Below the pieces are notes generated by a model. It searched no databases. It saw only the letters and a program-made list of their open reading frames with translations, and was not told the DNA's origin. A stretch of 64,000 nt of DNA. It comes from Firmicutes bacterium HGW-Firmicutes-14 (GTDB lineage: Bacteria > Bacillota > Thermincolia > Thermincolales > UBA2595). Below, piece by piece: positions 16,977 through 26,443 of the stretch; the first letter of the stretch is position 1; every line of letters starts with the position of its first letter. The translations under genes and the position numbers were made by a program. Location of the stretch: assembly GCA_002840275.1 (NCBI GenBank), contig PHAB01000002.1:281288-345287 (forward strand). Reading direction: 5' to 3'.

Positions 16977-17624
16977 ATGAAGTTGTTTATTGATACTGCG
17001 AATGTAGAAGAAATCAGAAAGGCTAACGATTGGGGAGTTATTTCCGGGGTCACCACGAATCCATCCCTGATAGCAAAGGAAGGGCGTAACTTTGAAGAAG
17101 TTGTGCGGGAAATCTGTGACATAGTTGATGGTCCTGTCAGCGCTGAAGTTATCAGTACCGAAGCGGAGGGAATGGTTAAAGAGGCTATACCTTTGGCCGG
17201 TATTCATTCAAACATTGTGATAAAGATACCAATGACTTTGGAAGGGCTTAAAGCAACCAAAATTCTCACCGGGAAAAACATCAAAACAAACGTCACTTTG
17301 GTTTTTTCGGCTAACCAGGCATTATTGGCCGCTTTAGCGGGTGCAACCTATGTAAGTCCTTTTGTGGGCAGATTGGATGATGTAAGTGAAGACGGTATGC
17401 AATTAGTAAAAAATATCTCTGCGATATTCAGGCAGCACGGTTTTGAAACAAAAATCATTGCTGCCAGCATCCGCCATCCAATGCATGTGACAATAGCTGC
17501 CTTGTCAGGTGCGGACATCGCGACAGTTCCTTATAATATTATCGCTGCAATGACCAAACATCCGTTAACTGATGCGGGAATAAGTAAATTCCTTTCTGAT
17601 TGGGAGAAGGTAAAGTCTAAATAG
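16977..17624 (+). CDS. FSA/TalC-type transaldolase
   Basis: 215 residues, the short single-domain class. [16 protein letters not shown] and [13 protein letters not shown] open the barrel; the Schiff-base lysine is in VIKIPMT near residue 85; [11 protein letters not shown] and [10 protein letters not shown] follow. It moves three-carbon units between sugar phosphates, or cleaves fructose 6-phosphate. In this island it would process the erythrose 4-phosphate made by the RpiB-like enzyme. Good ribosome site (GGGAGGG). Confidence 0.85.
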   Translation: MKLFIDTANVEEIRKANDWGVISGVTTNPSLIAKEGRNFEEVVREICDIVDGPVSAEVISTEAEGMVKEAIPLAGIHSNIVIKIPMTLEGLKATKILTGKNIKTNVTLVFSANQALLAALAGATYVSPFVGRLDDVSEDGMQLVKNISAIFRQHGFETKIIAASIRHPMHVTIAALSGADIATVPYNIIAAMTKHPLTDAGISKFLSDWEKVKSK

Positions 17625-17662
17625 GATAAGGTCCTGTTAAAGTTAAAAAAGAGGTGAGATAG

Positions 17663-18292
17663 ATGAGTTTACAGGATATTTATGAATCAGTGCTCACATT
17701 CAAGGCTGATAACCTTGTAGAATTGATTCGGAAAGAAATTGCAAAAGGGACTGCTGTATCAGACATTCTCCAGGAAGGCCTTATCCGGGCTATGGATGAA
17801 GTAGGCAGACGGTTTGCTGAAGGGGAATTCTTTGTTCCGGAAATGCTCCGGTCAGCCAAGACCATGAAGGCTGGGCTTGAAGTCTTGAAACCCCTGCTCA
17901 TTAAAACAAATACGAAAGCAGCCGGTAATATAGTTATTGGCACTGTCAAGGGAGATTTGCACGATATAGGAAAGAATCTTGTTATTATCATGCTGGAAGG
18001 GGCGGGCTTTAAAGTAGTTGACCTGGGAATTGATGTTGATAATGAAACATTTGTCAGGGCTGCTGAGGAAAATAAGGCTGATGTTGTTTGCCTGTCGGCA
18101 CTCCTGTCTACTACAATACAAGCCATGAAAGGCGTAATTGATGCCATTCGTAAAGAAGGATTGAACTGTAAAATGGTTGTTGGAGGAGCCCCGGTTACAC
18201 CTGATTTTGCTCAGGAAATTGGCGCTGACGGCTACAGTGAAGACGCTGCGAGAGCTGTTGACATTGTGCGGACTTTGGTTGAGCGACAATAA
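17663..18292 (+). CDS. Corrinoid (B12-binding) methyltransferase protein
   Basis: 209 residues in two parts like the MtaC/MtvC class: an N-terminal helical MetH cap domain with LQEGLIRAMDEVGRRFAEG and FVPEMLRSAKTMKAG, then a Rossmann B12-binding domain. The cobalt-ligand motif DLHDIGKNLV (DxHxxG) lies near 102, with CLSALLSTT and VVGGAPVTPDFA below. It carries the methyl group on cobalt between the UroD-fold enzyme and the methyl-THF methyltransferase coded right after it. Its cofactor need matches the cobalt and corrin genes further along. Confidence 0.88.
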   Translation: MSLQDIYESVLTFKADNLVELIRKEIAKGTAVSDILQEGLIRAMDEVGRRFAEGEFFVPEMLRSAKTMKAGLEVLKPLLIKTNTKAAGNIVIGTVKGDLHDIGKNLVIIMLEGAGFKVVDLGIDVDNETFVRAAEENKADVVCLSALLSTTIQAMKGVIDAIRKEGLNCKMVVGGAPVTPDFAQEIGADGYSEDAARAVDIVRTLVERQ

Positions 18293-18323
18293 TTACACAG
18301 GTCCTTGAAGAAGGAGGAAAATA

Positions 18324-19121
18324 ATGCTGATTGTGGGTGAACTGATTAATGCCAGCCGTTCTTCTGTTGCTGAAGCAATCAAATCCCAGAATGCCGGCAT
18401 GATTGAAAATCTGGCCAAAGATCAGTATGAGGCCGGGGCCGGTTTTATTGATGTTAATGCAGGGATTTTTGCCGGAAAAGAAGCGGATTATCTGCAATGG
18501 CTGGTGGAAAATGTTCAGGCGGCTGTTGATGCGCCTTGTTGTATTGACAGTCCCGATCCCAGGGCGGTGGAGAAAGCATTATCTGTCCATAAAGGGACGG
18601 CAATGATTAATTCCATTTCTCTGGAAAAGGAACGTTTTAATACATACTTGCCTCTTATTGCGGGCACAGGTCTAAAAGTTGTGGCTCTTTGTATGAGTGA
18701 CAAGGGTATGCCGAAAACAAGTGACGACCGGTTGATAATCGCTGATGAATTAATTAATGCGCTAGTCCGAAACAATGTCCCGCTGAATAATATTTATGTA
18801 GATCCACTGGTTCAGCCTATTGCAACTGAAGGCAATTATGGAGCCGAGTTTCTGAATGCGGTGGAGAAAATAATGACCGGGTTTAAAGGAGTACATACGA
18901 TTTGCGGACTTTCCAATATTTCTTACGGATTGCCAAAGCGCAGGTTATTAAATAGGATATTTGCTGTTATGGCGGTGGCAAAAGGGTTAGATAGTCTAAT
19001 AATCAATCCTCTGGATAAAGAATTGATGGCAAATTTAATCGCGGCAGGCACTCTGGGTGGTCGTGACGAATTCTGTGAAAATTATCTTGATGCTTTCAGG
19101 TCACAAAAGCTTGAATTTTAA
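18324..19121 (+). CDS. Methyltetrahydrofolate:corrinoid methyltransferase (pterin-binding domain)
   Basis: 265 residues of the pterin-binding TIM-barrel family (MetH domain, AcsE, MtvA). Seen: ELINASRSSVAEAI, DQYEAGAGFIDVNAG near 33, CCIDSPDPRAVEKAL near 72, DPLVQPIATEGNYG near 158 and CGLSNISYGLPKRRLLN near 195. It would pass the methyl group from the corrinoid protein to tetrahydrofolate, feeding the Wood-Ljungdahl or one-carbon pool, or the reverse. It is the last gene of the island; a strong terminator follows at once. Confidence 0.87.
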   Translation: MLIVGELINASRSSVAEAIKSQNAGMIENLAKDQYEAGAGFIDVNAGIFAGKEADYLQWLVENVQAAVDAPCCIDSPDPRAVEKALSVHKGTAMINSISLEKERFNTYLPLIAGTGLKVVALCMSDKGMPKTSDDRLIIADELINALVRNNVPLNNIYVDPLVQPIATEGNYGAEFLNAVEKIMTGFKGVHTICGLSNISYGLPKRRLLNRIFAVMAVAKGLDSLIINPLDKELMANLIAAGTLGGRDEFCENYLDAFRSQKLEF

Positions 19122-19146
19122 CCGCAAAACATTTGCGGTTTTTTTA
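19120..19146 (+). terminator. Terminator closing the polyol-methyltransferase island
   Basis: AACCGCAAA and TTTGCGGTT form a nine-pair stem with a three-base loop, followed by TTTTT. Confidence 0.88.
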
Positions 19147-19240
19147 CTTTCTGTATGTAGATAAGTTCCTAAGAATGATATATTATAAAAGCAGTAGAAA
19201 AAATGAAACATTAGAATAAATTTAGATGGAGAGGCTTAAC

Positions 19241-19981
19241 ATGAAAACTATTACGCCGGAACATGAGCAATACCTTATTACTATTGCAGGTTATATCGAC
19301 CATACAAACCTGAAGCCTGACGCCACTGCCGGGGACATATTGCGCCTGTGTGACGAAGCCGCTGGATACGGTTTTGCTGCTGTATGTATAAACCCGGTAT
19401 TTGTTCCCCTGGCTGCGGAAAGGCTTAAAGGTACGGGAGTAAAGGTATGTACGGTGGCCGGTTTTCCCCTGGGCGCCAATACTCCCGAAATCAAGGCCTC
19501 CGAGGCCCGGAAGGCCATACTTGACGGCGCGGCTGAGGTTGATATGGTGATACATATCGGCGCATTAAAGGATGGGCAGGATATATTGGTAGAAAAGGAT
19601 ATCTCAGGTGTGGTTGCGGCAGTCAGGGAAGCCGGCCGCGAAGCCGGTGGGGAGGCAGGCCGGGAAGGGATTGTCAAAGGAATCGTCAAAGTTATTATCG
19701 AAACATGCCTGCTCACTGATTCCGAGAAGGACCGGGCGTGCCTTATCGCGCAAAAAGCAGGGGCACATTTTATCAAAACTTCTACCGGTCTCAGTTTGGC
19801 CGGGGCCACCCTGGAAGATGTGCATATCATGAAATCGACGGTTGGGCAGACCATGAAAATAAAGGCCGCCGGGGGCATCCGGACAGCGGCACAAGCCCTG
19901 GAGTTTATCAAAGCCGGGGCAGCCAGGATTGGGACCAGTTCCGGGGTCAGCATTATGAAGGAACTGGAACAATGGCAATAA
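19241..19981 (+). CDS. deoC: Deoxyribose-phosphate aldolase
   Basis: 246 residues; cleaves deoxyribose 5-phosphate to glyceraldehyde 3-phosphate and acetaldehyde. [11 protein letters not shown] opens the barrel; [12 protein letters not shown] near 143 and [14 protein letters not shown] near 172 hold the catalytic lysines; [13 protein letters not shown] and [11 protein letters not shown] close it. An extra run of Gly, Arg, Glu and Ala residues stands before VKVIIE, about 10 to 12 residues more than usual. GGAGAGG favours ATG 19241 over 19226. The terminator before it argues that it is not part of the polyol unit. Confidence 0.92.
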   Translation: MKTITPEHEQYLITIAGYIDHTNLKPDATAGDILRLCDEAAGYGFAAVCINPVFVPLAAERLKGTGVKVCTVAGFPLGANTPEIKASEARKAILDGAAEVDMVIHIGALKDGQDILVEKDISGVVAAVREAGREAGGEAGREGIVKGIVKVIIETCLLTDSEKDRACLIAQKAGAHFIKTSTGLSLAGATLEDVHIMKSTVGQTMKIKAAGGIRTAAQALEFIKAGAARIGTSSGVSIMKELEQWQ

Positions 19982-20062
19982 CACCCCAGTATATGCCCTT
20001 ATACTTCCGGAGAATATATTACTGCCCTCATGGGCAATCCCAAGTGAAAGGAACGAGGCATA

Positions 20063-20212
20063 TTGAACACCAGTGATGCACTTTGGGAAATTTTTAAGAC
20101 CACCGGACATATCGGTGCGTATATATTGTTCAAGGATTACGGGGCCATGGAAAACCCGGGCCAAGAAGGTTTTTCAGATGAACTGCAGAATAAAATCAGT
20201 AAGTCCGGCTGA
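20063..20212 (+). CDS. yqzL: YqzL-family small protein
   Basis: A 49-residue frame from TTG 20063 to TGA 20212. The N-terminal pattern LWEIFKTTGHIGAYILFKDY matches the Firmicutes YqzL family (Trp and Phe, then TGxIxAYLLYK), which stands just upstream of recO in Bacillus and relatives, as here. Function unknown. GAGG is only four bases from the TTG, with AAAGGA slightly upstream, so initiation is not ideal, but the motif and position make the gene convincing. Confidence 0.75.
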   Translation: MNTSDALWEIFKTTGHIGAYILFKDYGAMENPGQEGFSDELQNKISKSG

Positions 20213-20244
20213 AAGAGGCTGGCATGCTGAAAGAGGCAGGAATT

Positions 20245-21003
20245 ATGAGGGATTACAGGACAGAAGGAATAATTATAAGGGTGCGGGATTATAGTGAAGC
20301 TGACAGGATAGTTACCCTCTTTACGAAGGATTACGGAAAAGTGCAGGCCATTGCCAAGGGCTGCCGCAGGCAGAAGAGCCGTAAAAGGGGTATCATCCAG
20401 CTCTTTACCCACGGGGATTTTGCCCTTTACCGCGGGCGGAACCTTGATACCATCACCCAGGTTGAGGGCAGGGAATCATTTCCGGCCCTGCGGGAAGACC
20501 TGGAAAAGATGGCTTTCGGCGCCTATATCGTTGAGCTGGTTGACGGTTTTGCCGTTCCCGGTGAATCTCAGGAAGACTTGTTCCTTCTTACCCTGGTCTG
20601 CCTGCACCTGCTTTGTGCCGGGGACCCTGAGCTGACCGCCAGGGCGTTTGAGACCAGGATTATGGACCTGCTGGGTTACATGCCTTACCTGGATGGATGT
20701 GTTAACTGCGGGCAGCCCTTAACCGGGACGGGAATAACCTTCAGTTCCCGGCTGGGCGGCGGTCTCTGTGAGGTCTGCAATGCCCAGGACAGGGATTCCA
20801 TAGCCTGCAGCATGGGGACCCTGAACATGTTGAAACAGCTGTCGAAATGGGATATCCGGAGGCTTAATGTCCTTAAGATGAACGGGAATGTCAGGCGTGA
20901 AATTGGTGAGATAATGAGCATATATATTATGCACCGGCTTGAAAAGAAACTTAAATCAGCAGATTTCATCAGAACATTATCATCTGTGCAAATTATCGGG
21001 TAA
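20245..21003 (+). CDS. recO: DNA repair protein RecO
   Basis: 252 residues. N-terminal OB fold YRTEGIIIRVRDYSEADRIV, then helical C-terminal part with a zinc site CVNCGQPL ... CEVCNAQ near 150-180. It anneals single strands and loads RecA together with RecR. ATG 20224 is also in frame and each ATG has an AGAGG upstream, because GCTGAAAGAGGC is repeated at this junction; ATG 20245 gives the usual RecO N-terminus. Confidence 0.93.
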   Translation: MRDYRTEGIIIRVRDYSEADRIVTLFTKDYGKVQAIAKGCRRQKSRKRGIIQLFTHGDFALYRGRNLDTITQVEGRESFPALREDLEKMAFGAYIVELVDGFAVPGESQEDLFLLTLVCLHLLCAGDPELTARAFETRIMDLLGYMPYLDGCVNCGQPLTGTGITFSSRLGGGLCEVCNAQDRDSIACSMGTLNMLKQLSKWDIRRLNVLKMNGNVRREIGEIMSIYIMHRLEKKLKSADFIRTLSSVQIIG

Positions 21004-21044
21004 ATCCGGCAATAATAAACAGGAATAAGAAAGGAGGTACTGCC

Positions 21045-21476
21045 ATGACCGGAGAACTTGACAAAATTGATCTCATCCGGGAGAGAATGGGGGTCACATA
21101 CCGGGATGCCAAAAATGCCCTTGAAGAGGCAGGAGGAGACCTCGTAGAGGCACTGATTAAGCTTGAGGAAACAAAGGAACAGGGATGGGGCAATAAGCTC
21201 TTTGACAAGAGTGAAGACCTGGTGGAGGAAATCAGGACATACATAAACAAAGGCAACAGGACCCGGGTAAGGTTGAAACGCGGGGAGAAAACCATTGCCG
21301 ATTTCCCAGCCACCGTCGGTGTCATCGGGATACTTGCGGCTCTGGCCAGTGCTGAACTGGCTGTTGTAGCCGGGATCGGAACGGTTGCAGCAATGGCTAA
21401 CAAGGTCACCCTGGAAATCGAAAAAGAGGATGGTCATACCAAAGTCATATCCCTGGACAGGCACAGGGAACATTAA
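21045..21476 (+). CDS. DUF4342 protein with UBA-like N-terminus
   Basis: 143 residues. The N-terminal 45 form a UBA-like helix bundle, MGVTYRDAKNALEEAGGDLV, as in the N-terminus of elongation factor Ts. The middle resembles DUF4342 (NRTRVRLKRGEKTIADFP), and a hydrophobic segment TVGVIGILAALASAELAVVA near 90-110 may enter the membrane. Function unknown; it often stands between recO and glyQ in Clostridia. Ribosome site AAAGGAGG. Confidence 0.75.
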   Translation: MTGELDKIDLIRERMGVTYRDAKNALEEAGGDLVEALIKLEETKEQGWGNKLFDKSEDLVEEIRTYINKGNRTRVRLKRGEKTIADFPATVGVIGILAALASAELAVVAGIGTVAAMANKVTLEIEKEDGHTKVISLDRHREH

Positions 21477-21506
21477 ATAATCATTATGTTGACTTTTAAA
21501 AGCAAT

Positions 21507-21535
21507 TTTGGTAAAGTATTAAATAACTGTATAAT
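21507..21535 (+). promoter_or_regulatory. Promoter of the glyQS T-box transcript
   Basis: A perfect TATAAT at 21530-21535 with a weak TTTGGT 17 bases upstream. A stronger TTGACT stands at 21489 but would use TAAAGT as its -10. One of the two drives the T-box leader. Confidence 0.45.
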
Positions 21536-21540
21536 AAGGC

Positions 21541-21808
21541 TTTGAAGGAGAGGGTATCCTGTTCCCGGGTTGTCAGAGAGCCGGTGGTTGGTGTAAACCG
21601 GCAGCCAGGGCGGATATTGGCGCTCCGGAGCCGCAGGAGGAAAGCCCAGGGACTGAATACAGTCCGGTCACAGGCTGTTCACAAACAGTCAGAGGTGAGT
21701 AAAACCTGCATTGAAACAAGGTGGGCCGCGCATTTCGCGGCCAATCAGGGTGGAACCGCGGGAGACAACCTCCCGTCCCTGGCAGTTTGCCGGGGACGGG
21801 AGGTTTTT
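21541..21808 (+). promoter_or_regulatory. T-box leader, glycine type
   Basis: The T-box sequence AGGGTGGAACCGCG is at 21747-21760. Stem I features are present upstream, with AGAGAGCCGGTGGTTGGTG near 21570 and the return strand AAACCGGCAG. A GGC triplet at 21619-21621 is the likely glycine specifier. AACCTCCCGTCCC at 21767 pairs with GGGACGGGAGGTT and a T-run to form the terminator; the T-box side can instead pair with it as antiterminator when uncharged tRNA-Gly binds. Confidence 0.92.
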
Positions 21809-21831
21809 AAAATTTTGAGGAGGTACTTGAA

Positions 21832-22719
21832 ATGAATTTTCAGGAGATTATTATGACCCTGGATAAATTCTGGGCTGACCGGGGCTGTATAATCCAGCAG
21901 CCGTATGATACCGAAAAAGGGGCCGGAACCATGAACCCGGCCACATTCCTGAGGGCCCTGGGTCCCGAACCATGGAACGTGGCTTATGTGGAACCTTCCC
22001 GCAGGCCAACGGACGGCAGGTACGGGGAGAACCCCAACAGGCTGCAGCATTATTACCAGTACCAGGTTATCCTGAAACCAAACCCGGATGATGTGCTGGA
22101 CATATACCTGGATAGCCTTAGGGCAATCGGGATAAACCCCGAACAGCATGATATCAGGTTTGTGGAGGATAACTGGGAATCCCCGACCCTGGGCGCCTGG
22201 GGGCTTGGCTGGGAAGTCTGGCTCGACGGGATGGAAGTAACCCAGTTTACATATTTCCAGCAGTGTGGCGGGATAGACTGCAAACCGGTTTGTGCCGAAA
22301 TAACTTACGGGCTGGAGCGGCTGGCCATGTTTATCCAGAAGATTGACAGTGTTTTTGACATCATCTGGGTTGAAAATATAACTTACGGAGATGTCCACCA
22401 CCGGGGAGAAGTGGAGCATTCCCACTACAATTTTGAAATTGCTGACACAGAAATGCTTTTTGCCATGTTCAGCATGTTTGAAAAGGAAGCGTTAAGGGTT
22501 GCAGAGAAGGGCTTTGTCCTTCCGGCATATGATTATGTCCTGAAATGCTCTCATTCGTTCAACCTCCTCGATGCCAGGGGTGCTATCAGTGTCACCGAAC
22601 GCCAGGGCTATATCGCCCGAGTCCGCAACATGGCCCGCCTTTGTGCCCAGGCCTATGTTGACCAGAGGGAAGAAATGGGTTATCCCCTGCGGAAAAAAGG
22701 AGGTGTGGTAAATGGCTAA
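21832..22719 (+). CDS. glyQ: Glycyl-tRNA synthetase alpha subunit
   Basis: 295 residues; catalytic subunit of the bacterial alpha2-beta2 glycyl-tRNA synthetase. [20 protein letters not shown] and [20 protein letters not shown] are diagnostic, as are [19 protein letters not shown] and [10 protein letters not shown]. It overlaps the glyS start by eight bases and is controlled by the T-box. Confidence 0.97.
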   Translation: MNFQEIIMTLDKFWADRGCIIQQPYDTEKGAGTMNPATFLRALGPEPWNVAYVEPSRRPTDGRYGENPNRLQHYYQYQVILKPNPDDVLDIYLDSLRAIGINPEQHDIRFVEDNWESPTLGAWGLGWEVWLDGMEVTQFTYFQQCGGIDCKPVCAEITYGLERLAMFIQKIDSVFDIIWVENITYGDVHHRGEVEHSHYNFEIADTEMLFAMFSMFEKEALRVAEKGFVLPAYDYVLKCSHSFNLLDARGAISVTERQGYIARVRNMARLCAQAYVDQREEMGYPLRKKGGVVNG

Positions 22720-24793
22720 AGATTTTGTCCTTGAAATAGGGACTGAGGAAATACCCGCCCGGTTTATGTCCCCGGCCATTTCCCAGATGCAGGAACTGGC
22801 TGAAGGATGGCTGAAGGAAAACCGCCTAAACTGTGAAGAGGTATTTGCCACCGGCACTCCGCGGAGACTCGTAGTATATATAAACGGCCTGTCTGAAAAA
22901 CAGGAAGAATCAGTAGAAGAAGTGAAGGGACCTTCCCAAAAGGCCGCTTATGATGCGGACGGTAACCCGACCAAGGCAGCCGCGGGCTTTGCCCGGAGCC
23001 AGGGAGTGGATGTAAGAGAACTGGTGCTAAAGGAAACCCCCAACGGGGAATATGTCTATGCTGTCAAAAAACAGACCGGCCGGGAAACGGTGCAGGTCCT
23101 TCCGGAATTATGCACAGGGGTCATCAGTGGGCTGTCATTCCCCAAACCCATGCGCTGGTCTGATAAGGAAATGCGATTTGCCAGGCCTATCAGGTGGCTG
23201 CTCGCCCTGTTTGGGGATGAAGTCATTCCTTTTGAAACAGAAGGACTGACTTCTGGGAGGATAACTTACGGCCACAGGTTTCTGTCTGAAGGACCAGTGG
23301 AGATAGACAGCGCCGGTGGATATTTTTCCATGCTTAAAGACGAACATGTTATTGTAAACCATATTGAACGCAAAGAGCTGGTCTGGACCCAGGTGAATGA
23401 CCTGGCCGGCCGGGAAGGCGGGGAAGTAATCCCTGATGATGAACTGCTGGACGAAATAACCCAGCTGCTGGAGTACCCGACCGCCCTGTGCGGGAGTTTC
23501 GACCCGGATTACCTGAGATTGCCCAGAGAGGTTCTTATAACCCCTATGAGGGAACACCAGCGCTATTTTCCGGTTGTAGGCCCCGAGGGAAAGCTCCTTC
23601 CCAAATTCATTACTCTGAGGAACGGCACCGATTCATTCCTTGATACGGTTAGGGAGGGGAATGAAAAAGTCTTAAAGGCCCGGTTGGCCGATGCCGAATT
23701 CTTTTACGAGGAAGACCTGAAACAGCCCCTCAGGGGGAAGGTAGATAAACTGAAGAAGATTGTTTTCCAGGAGAGCCTGGGTACGGTTTATGAAAAAGTA
23801 GAACGTATAATCGCCCTGGGTAAATACCTGGCCGGGGAACTCGGAATAAGCGACCCGGAGATAACAGCAGATGTTGAACAGGCTGCTTACCTCTGCAAGG
23901 CAGACCTGGTTACCAATATGGTCTATGAATTTCCTGAACTTCAGGGCATCATGGGCCGGGAATATGCCCTCAGGAACGGCGAAAAGCCCTCTGTGGCAGA
24001 GGCCGTCTTTGAACATTACCTGCCCCGCTTTTCCGGGGACATCCTTCCCGGGACCGTGGCAGGGCGGATCTTAAGCATTGCAGACAAGATTGACACCATC
24101 GTGGGATGTTTTGCGGCCGGCATACAGCCAACCGGCTCTCAGGACCCTTATGCCTTAAGACGGCAGGCCCTGGGCATCTGCCACATTGCCCTGGAGGCAA
24201 AAGCGGATTTCTCCCTGGATGCCCTGGTAAGTGAATCCTTCCGCCTCTATGACGGCAAAATGAAAGCCCGGCTTTCCGGACCGGAAACTGCTGAGGAGGT
24301 CAGGGAATTTTTCCGGCAGCGGCTGAGGAACATATTTATGGACAGAGGTTTAGGCTATGATGTTGTAGATGCTGTGCTGGCAGCCGGATATGACAGGTTT
24401 ACTGACACCCTATGCCGGGCAGAGGCCCTGGCAAACCTGCGGAGCCAGGATATCTTCGAAAAATTGCTCACCGCGTATAACCGGGTAGCAAATCTGGCGA
24501 AAAATGCGGTCCATGAAGAAATCGATTCCGGACTCTTTGCTGAAAATGTTGAGAATGAGCTTTATAATGAATATGTTAAAGCCAGGGATGAGATGAAGAT
24601 TTACCTGGATGAACACCAGTACCGTCAGTACCTGCAGAGGTTTGCCATGCTTCAGCAGTATATTGACAGGTTCTTTGAGGGGGTCATGGTCATGGTTGAA
24701 GACGAAAAAATTAAGAACAACCGGCTGGCCCTGCTCAGACGGGTGGCGGGTCTGACCCGGAATGTGGCAGACCTGACGAAAATTGTGTCATAA
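22712..24793 (+). CDS. glyS: Glycyl-tRNA synthetase beta subunit
   Basis: 693 residues. [15 protein letters not shown] at the start, [20 protein letters not shown] near 145, [13 protein letters not shown] near 280, the HD-like core with [20 protein letters not shown] near 455, and a C-terminal anticodon-binding DALR domain. It recognises tRNA-Gly and works with GlyQ. Confidence 0.97.
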   Translation: MAKDFVLEIGTEEIPARFMSPAISQMQELAEGWLKENRLNCEEVFATGTPRRLVVYINGLSEKQEESVEEVKGPSQKAAYDADGNPTKAAAGFARSQGVDVRELVLKETPNGEYVYAVKKQTGRETVQVLPELCTGVISGLSFPKPMRWSDKEMRFARPIRWLLALFGDEVIPFETEGLTSGRITYGHRFLSEGPVEIDSAGGYFSMLKDEHVIVNHIERKELVWTQVNDLAGREGGEVIPDDELLDEITQLLEYPTALCGSFDPDYLRLPREVLITPMREHQRYFPVVGPEGKLLPKFITLRNGTDSFLDTVREGNEKVLKARLADAEFFYEEDLKQPLRGKVDKLKKIVFQESLGTVYEKVERIIALGKYLAGELGISDPEITADVEQAAYLCKADLVTNMVYEFPELQGIMGREYALRNGEKPSVAEAVFEHYLPRFSGDILPGTVAGRILSIADKIDTIVGCFAAGIQPTGSQDPYALRRQALGICHIALEAKADFSLDALVSESFRLYDGKMKARLSGPETAEEVREFFRQRLRNIFMDRGLGYDVVDAVLAAGYDRFTDTLCRAEALANLRSQDIFEKLLTAYNRVANLAKNAVHEEIDSGLFAENVENELYNEYVKARDEMKIYLDEHQYRQYLQRFAMLQQYIDRFFEGVMVMVEDEKIKNNRLALLRRVAGLTRNVADLTKIVS

Positions 24794-24940
24794 TGATACT
24801 CTTGTTGAAATAATATATTCTCGTGTAAAATTTCTGGTTTTTTATATACAAAAGGAGGACATCAGGGAGAAATATAGTATATTAATAAGAGTATTTTTGA
24901 AAAAAGTATAACACATTGTCTTCAAGGAGTGGTGGATTCC

Positions 24941-25579
24941 GTGGAACTGACCAAAAGACAAGAACGCATCGTTGATATTGTGAGACAGGAAGGCCCCATT
25001 ACCGGTAGACAGATAGCGGAGAAACTGTCCCTGATCAGGGCAACACTGCGTCCTGACCTTACGATTCTGACCATGGCCGGTATTTTGGAAGCAAGGCCGC
25101 GGGTAGGATATTATTGTACAGGAAAGACACCGGCCAATTTCGCCGCCGAAGCTATACAGAAAATAAAAGTCGGTGATGTTAAATCAGTACCGGTGGTTAT
25201 TCATGAGAATGCCACTGTATATGATGCAGTGGTGGCCATGTTCCTTGAAGATGTGGGTACCCTCATCGTAGTTAAGAACGGAGGGTACCTTTCCGGCATT
25301 ATCTCCAGGAAAGACCTTCTGAAAACGGCTATAGGCGGCTCTGACATTAACAAAATGCCTATTGGCGTGATTATGACCAGGATGCCAAACCTGATTACCA
25401 CAACACCTGACGAACCAATGCTTATTGCCGCCAAAAAACTTTCCACCAGGGAAGTTGACGGCCTTCCGGTGGTAAAGGTCGTGAAAACCGGGCAAGGGAC
25501 AGAGGAACTGGAAGTGGTAGGAAGGATTACAAAAACGACAATCACCAGGCTGTTTGCAGAACTTGGCGAAGGAAAATAA
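24941..25579 (+). CDS. ccpN: CcpN-type HTH/CBS repressor of gluconeogenesis
   Basis: 212 residues, about the length of Bacillus CcpN. An N-terminal winged helix, VELTKRQERIVDIVRQEGPI, then ATLRPDLTILTMAGILEARP, is followed by two CBS domains (near 75-130 and 140-200). CcpN represses gapB and pckA in response to ATP and ADP levels. The next gene is the PPDK regulatory protein, as in Bacillus, so the pair sets the direction between pyruvate and PEP. GTG codons at 24929, 24932 and 24941 are in frame; the last fits the distance from AAGGAG and the family N-terminus. Confidence 0.85.
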   Translation: MELTKRQERIVDIVRQEGPITGRQIAEKLSLIRATLRPDLTILTMAGILEARPRVGYYCTGKTPANFAAEAIQKIKVGDVKSVPVVIHENATVYDAVVAMFLEDVGTLIVVKNGGYLSGIISRKDLLKTAIGGSDINKMPIGVIMTRMPNLITTTPDEPMLIAAKKLSTREVDGLPVVKVVKTGQGTEELEVVGRITKTTITRLFAELGEGK

Positions 25580-25591
25580 AGGGAGGTGACA

Positions 25592-26413
25592 GTGATTAAC
25601 CAGGAAAATCAGCCCGTAGTATATGTAGTATCTGATTCAGTCGGTGAAACTGCAGATATCGTGGCCAGGGCTGCTGTAAGCCAGTTTAATACCGGTAACA
25701 TCGACATCAGGCGTATAGCTTACGTTAATAATACTCAATACATATCGGATATTGTCAGGGAAGCCAAAGAAGTTCCGGGAGTAATAGCCTATACCATTGT
25801 ATTACCCGAGTTGAGGGAAGCCCTGATCAAAGAGGCCAAAAACCACGGGGTGCCTGTGGTGGATATCCTGGGGCCGATGATTGACACCCTCAAAAGGTTA
25901 ACCGGCCGGCCGCCCAAGATGAAGCCCGGACTGCTGCATAAGATCGACAAAAATTATTTCCGTAAAGTGGAGGCTATAGAATTTGCCGTCAAGTACGACG
26001 ATGGCAAGGACCCCCGGGGTATTCTCAAGTCAGAAATTGTTATTATCGGGGTTTCGCGTACATCAAAGACCCCGCTGTGTATGTACCTGGCCCACAAAAG
26101 CGTCAAAGCGGCGAATGTCCCGCTGGTGCCTGAGGTTGCACCCCCTGAGGAAATTTTCGGGCTTCCCAGGGGCAGGCTTATCGGTCTGACCATAAAACCC
26201 GAACTCCTGAACGAAATCAGGCAGGAGCGGTTAAGGACCCTGGGACTTAAATCAGGGGCTGATTATGCCAGCCTGGAAAGAATTCTGATAGAACTGGACT
26301 ATGCTGACGGCATAATGCGCAGGGCCGGCTGTCCGATAATCGATGTATCCAACAAGGCTGTGGAGGAAACGGCCAGCAAGGTGCTGGAAATCATAAGGCC
26401 CAATTTGCAGTGA
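25592..26413 (+). CDS. Pyruvate, phosphate dikinase regulatory protein (DUF299)
   Basis: 273-residue bifunctional serine/threonine kinase and Pi-dependent phosphorylase that switches PPDK off and on. VYVVSDSVGETADIVARA marks the N-terminus, IIGVSRTSKTPLCMYLA near 150 is the P-loop, and PPEEIFGLPRGRLIGLTI follows. It stands directly before ppdK, its target. GTG 25586 lies inside the ribosome site GGGAGG, so GTG 25592 is used. Confidence 0.93.
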   Translation: MINQENQPVVYVVSDSVGETADIVARAAVSQFNTGNIDIRRIAYVNNTQYISDIVREAKEVPGVIAYTIVLPELREALIKEAKNHGVPVVDILGPMIDTLKRLTGRPPKMKPGLLHKIDKNYFRKVEAIEFAVKYDDGKDPRGILKSEIVIIGVSRTSKTPLCMYLAHKSVKAANVPLVPEVAPPEEIFGLPRGRLIGLTIKPELLNEIRQERLRTLGLKSGADYASLERILIELDYADGIMRRAGCPIIDVSNKAVEETASKVLEIIRPNLQ

Positions 26414-26443
26414 ACTTTGAAAATGTCATGAGGGGGATGGAGA

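Noticed and set aside
19604..20164. Minus-strand frame over deoC
   Set aside because: Shadow of deoC; the true small gene there is yqzL on the plus strand.
21542..21835. 97-codon plus-strand frame
   Set aside because: Lies over the T-box leader, whose RNA features explain it.
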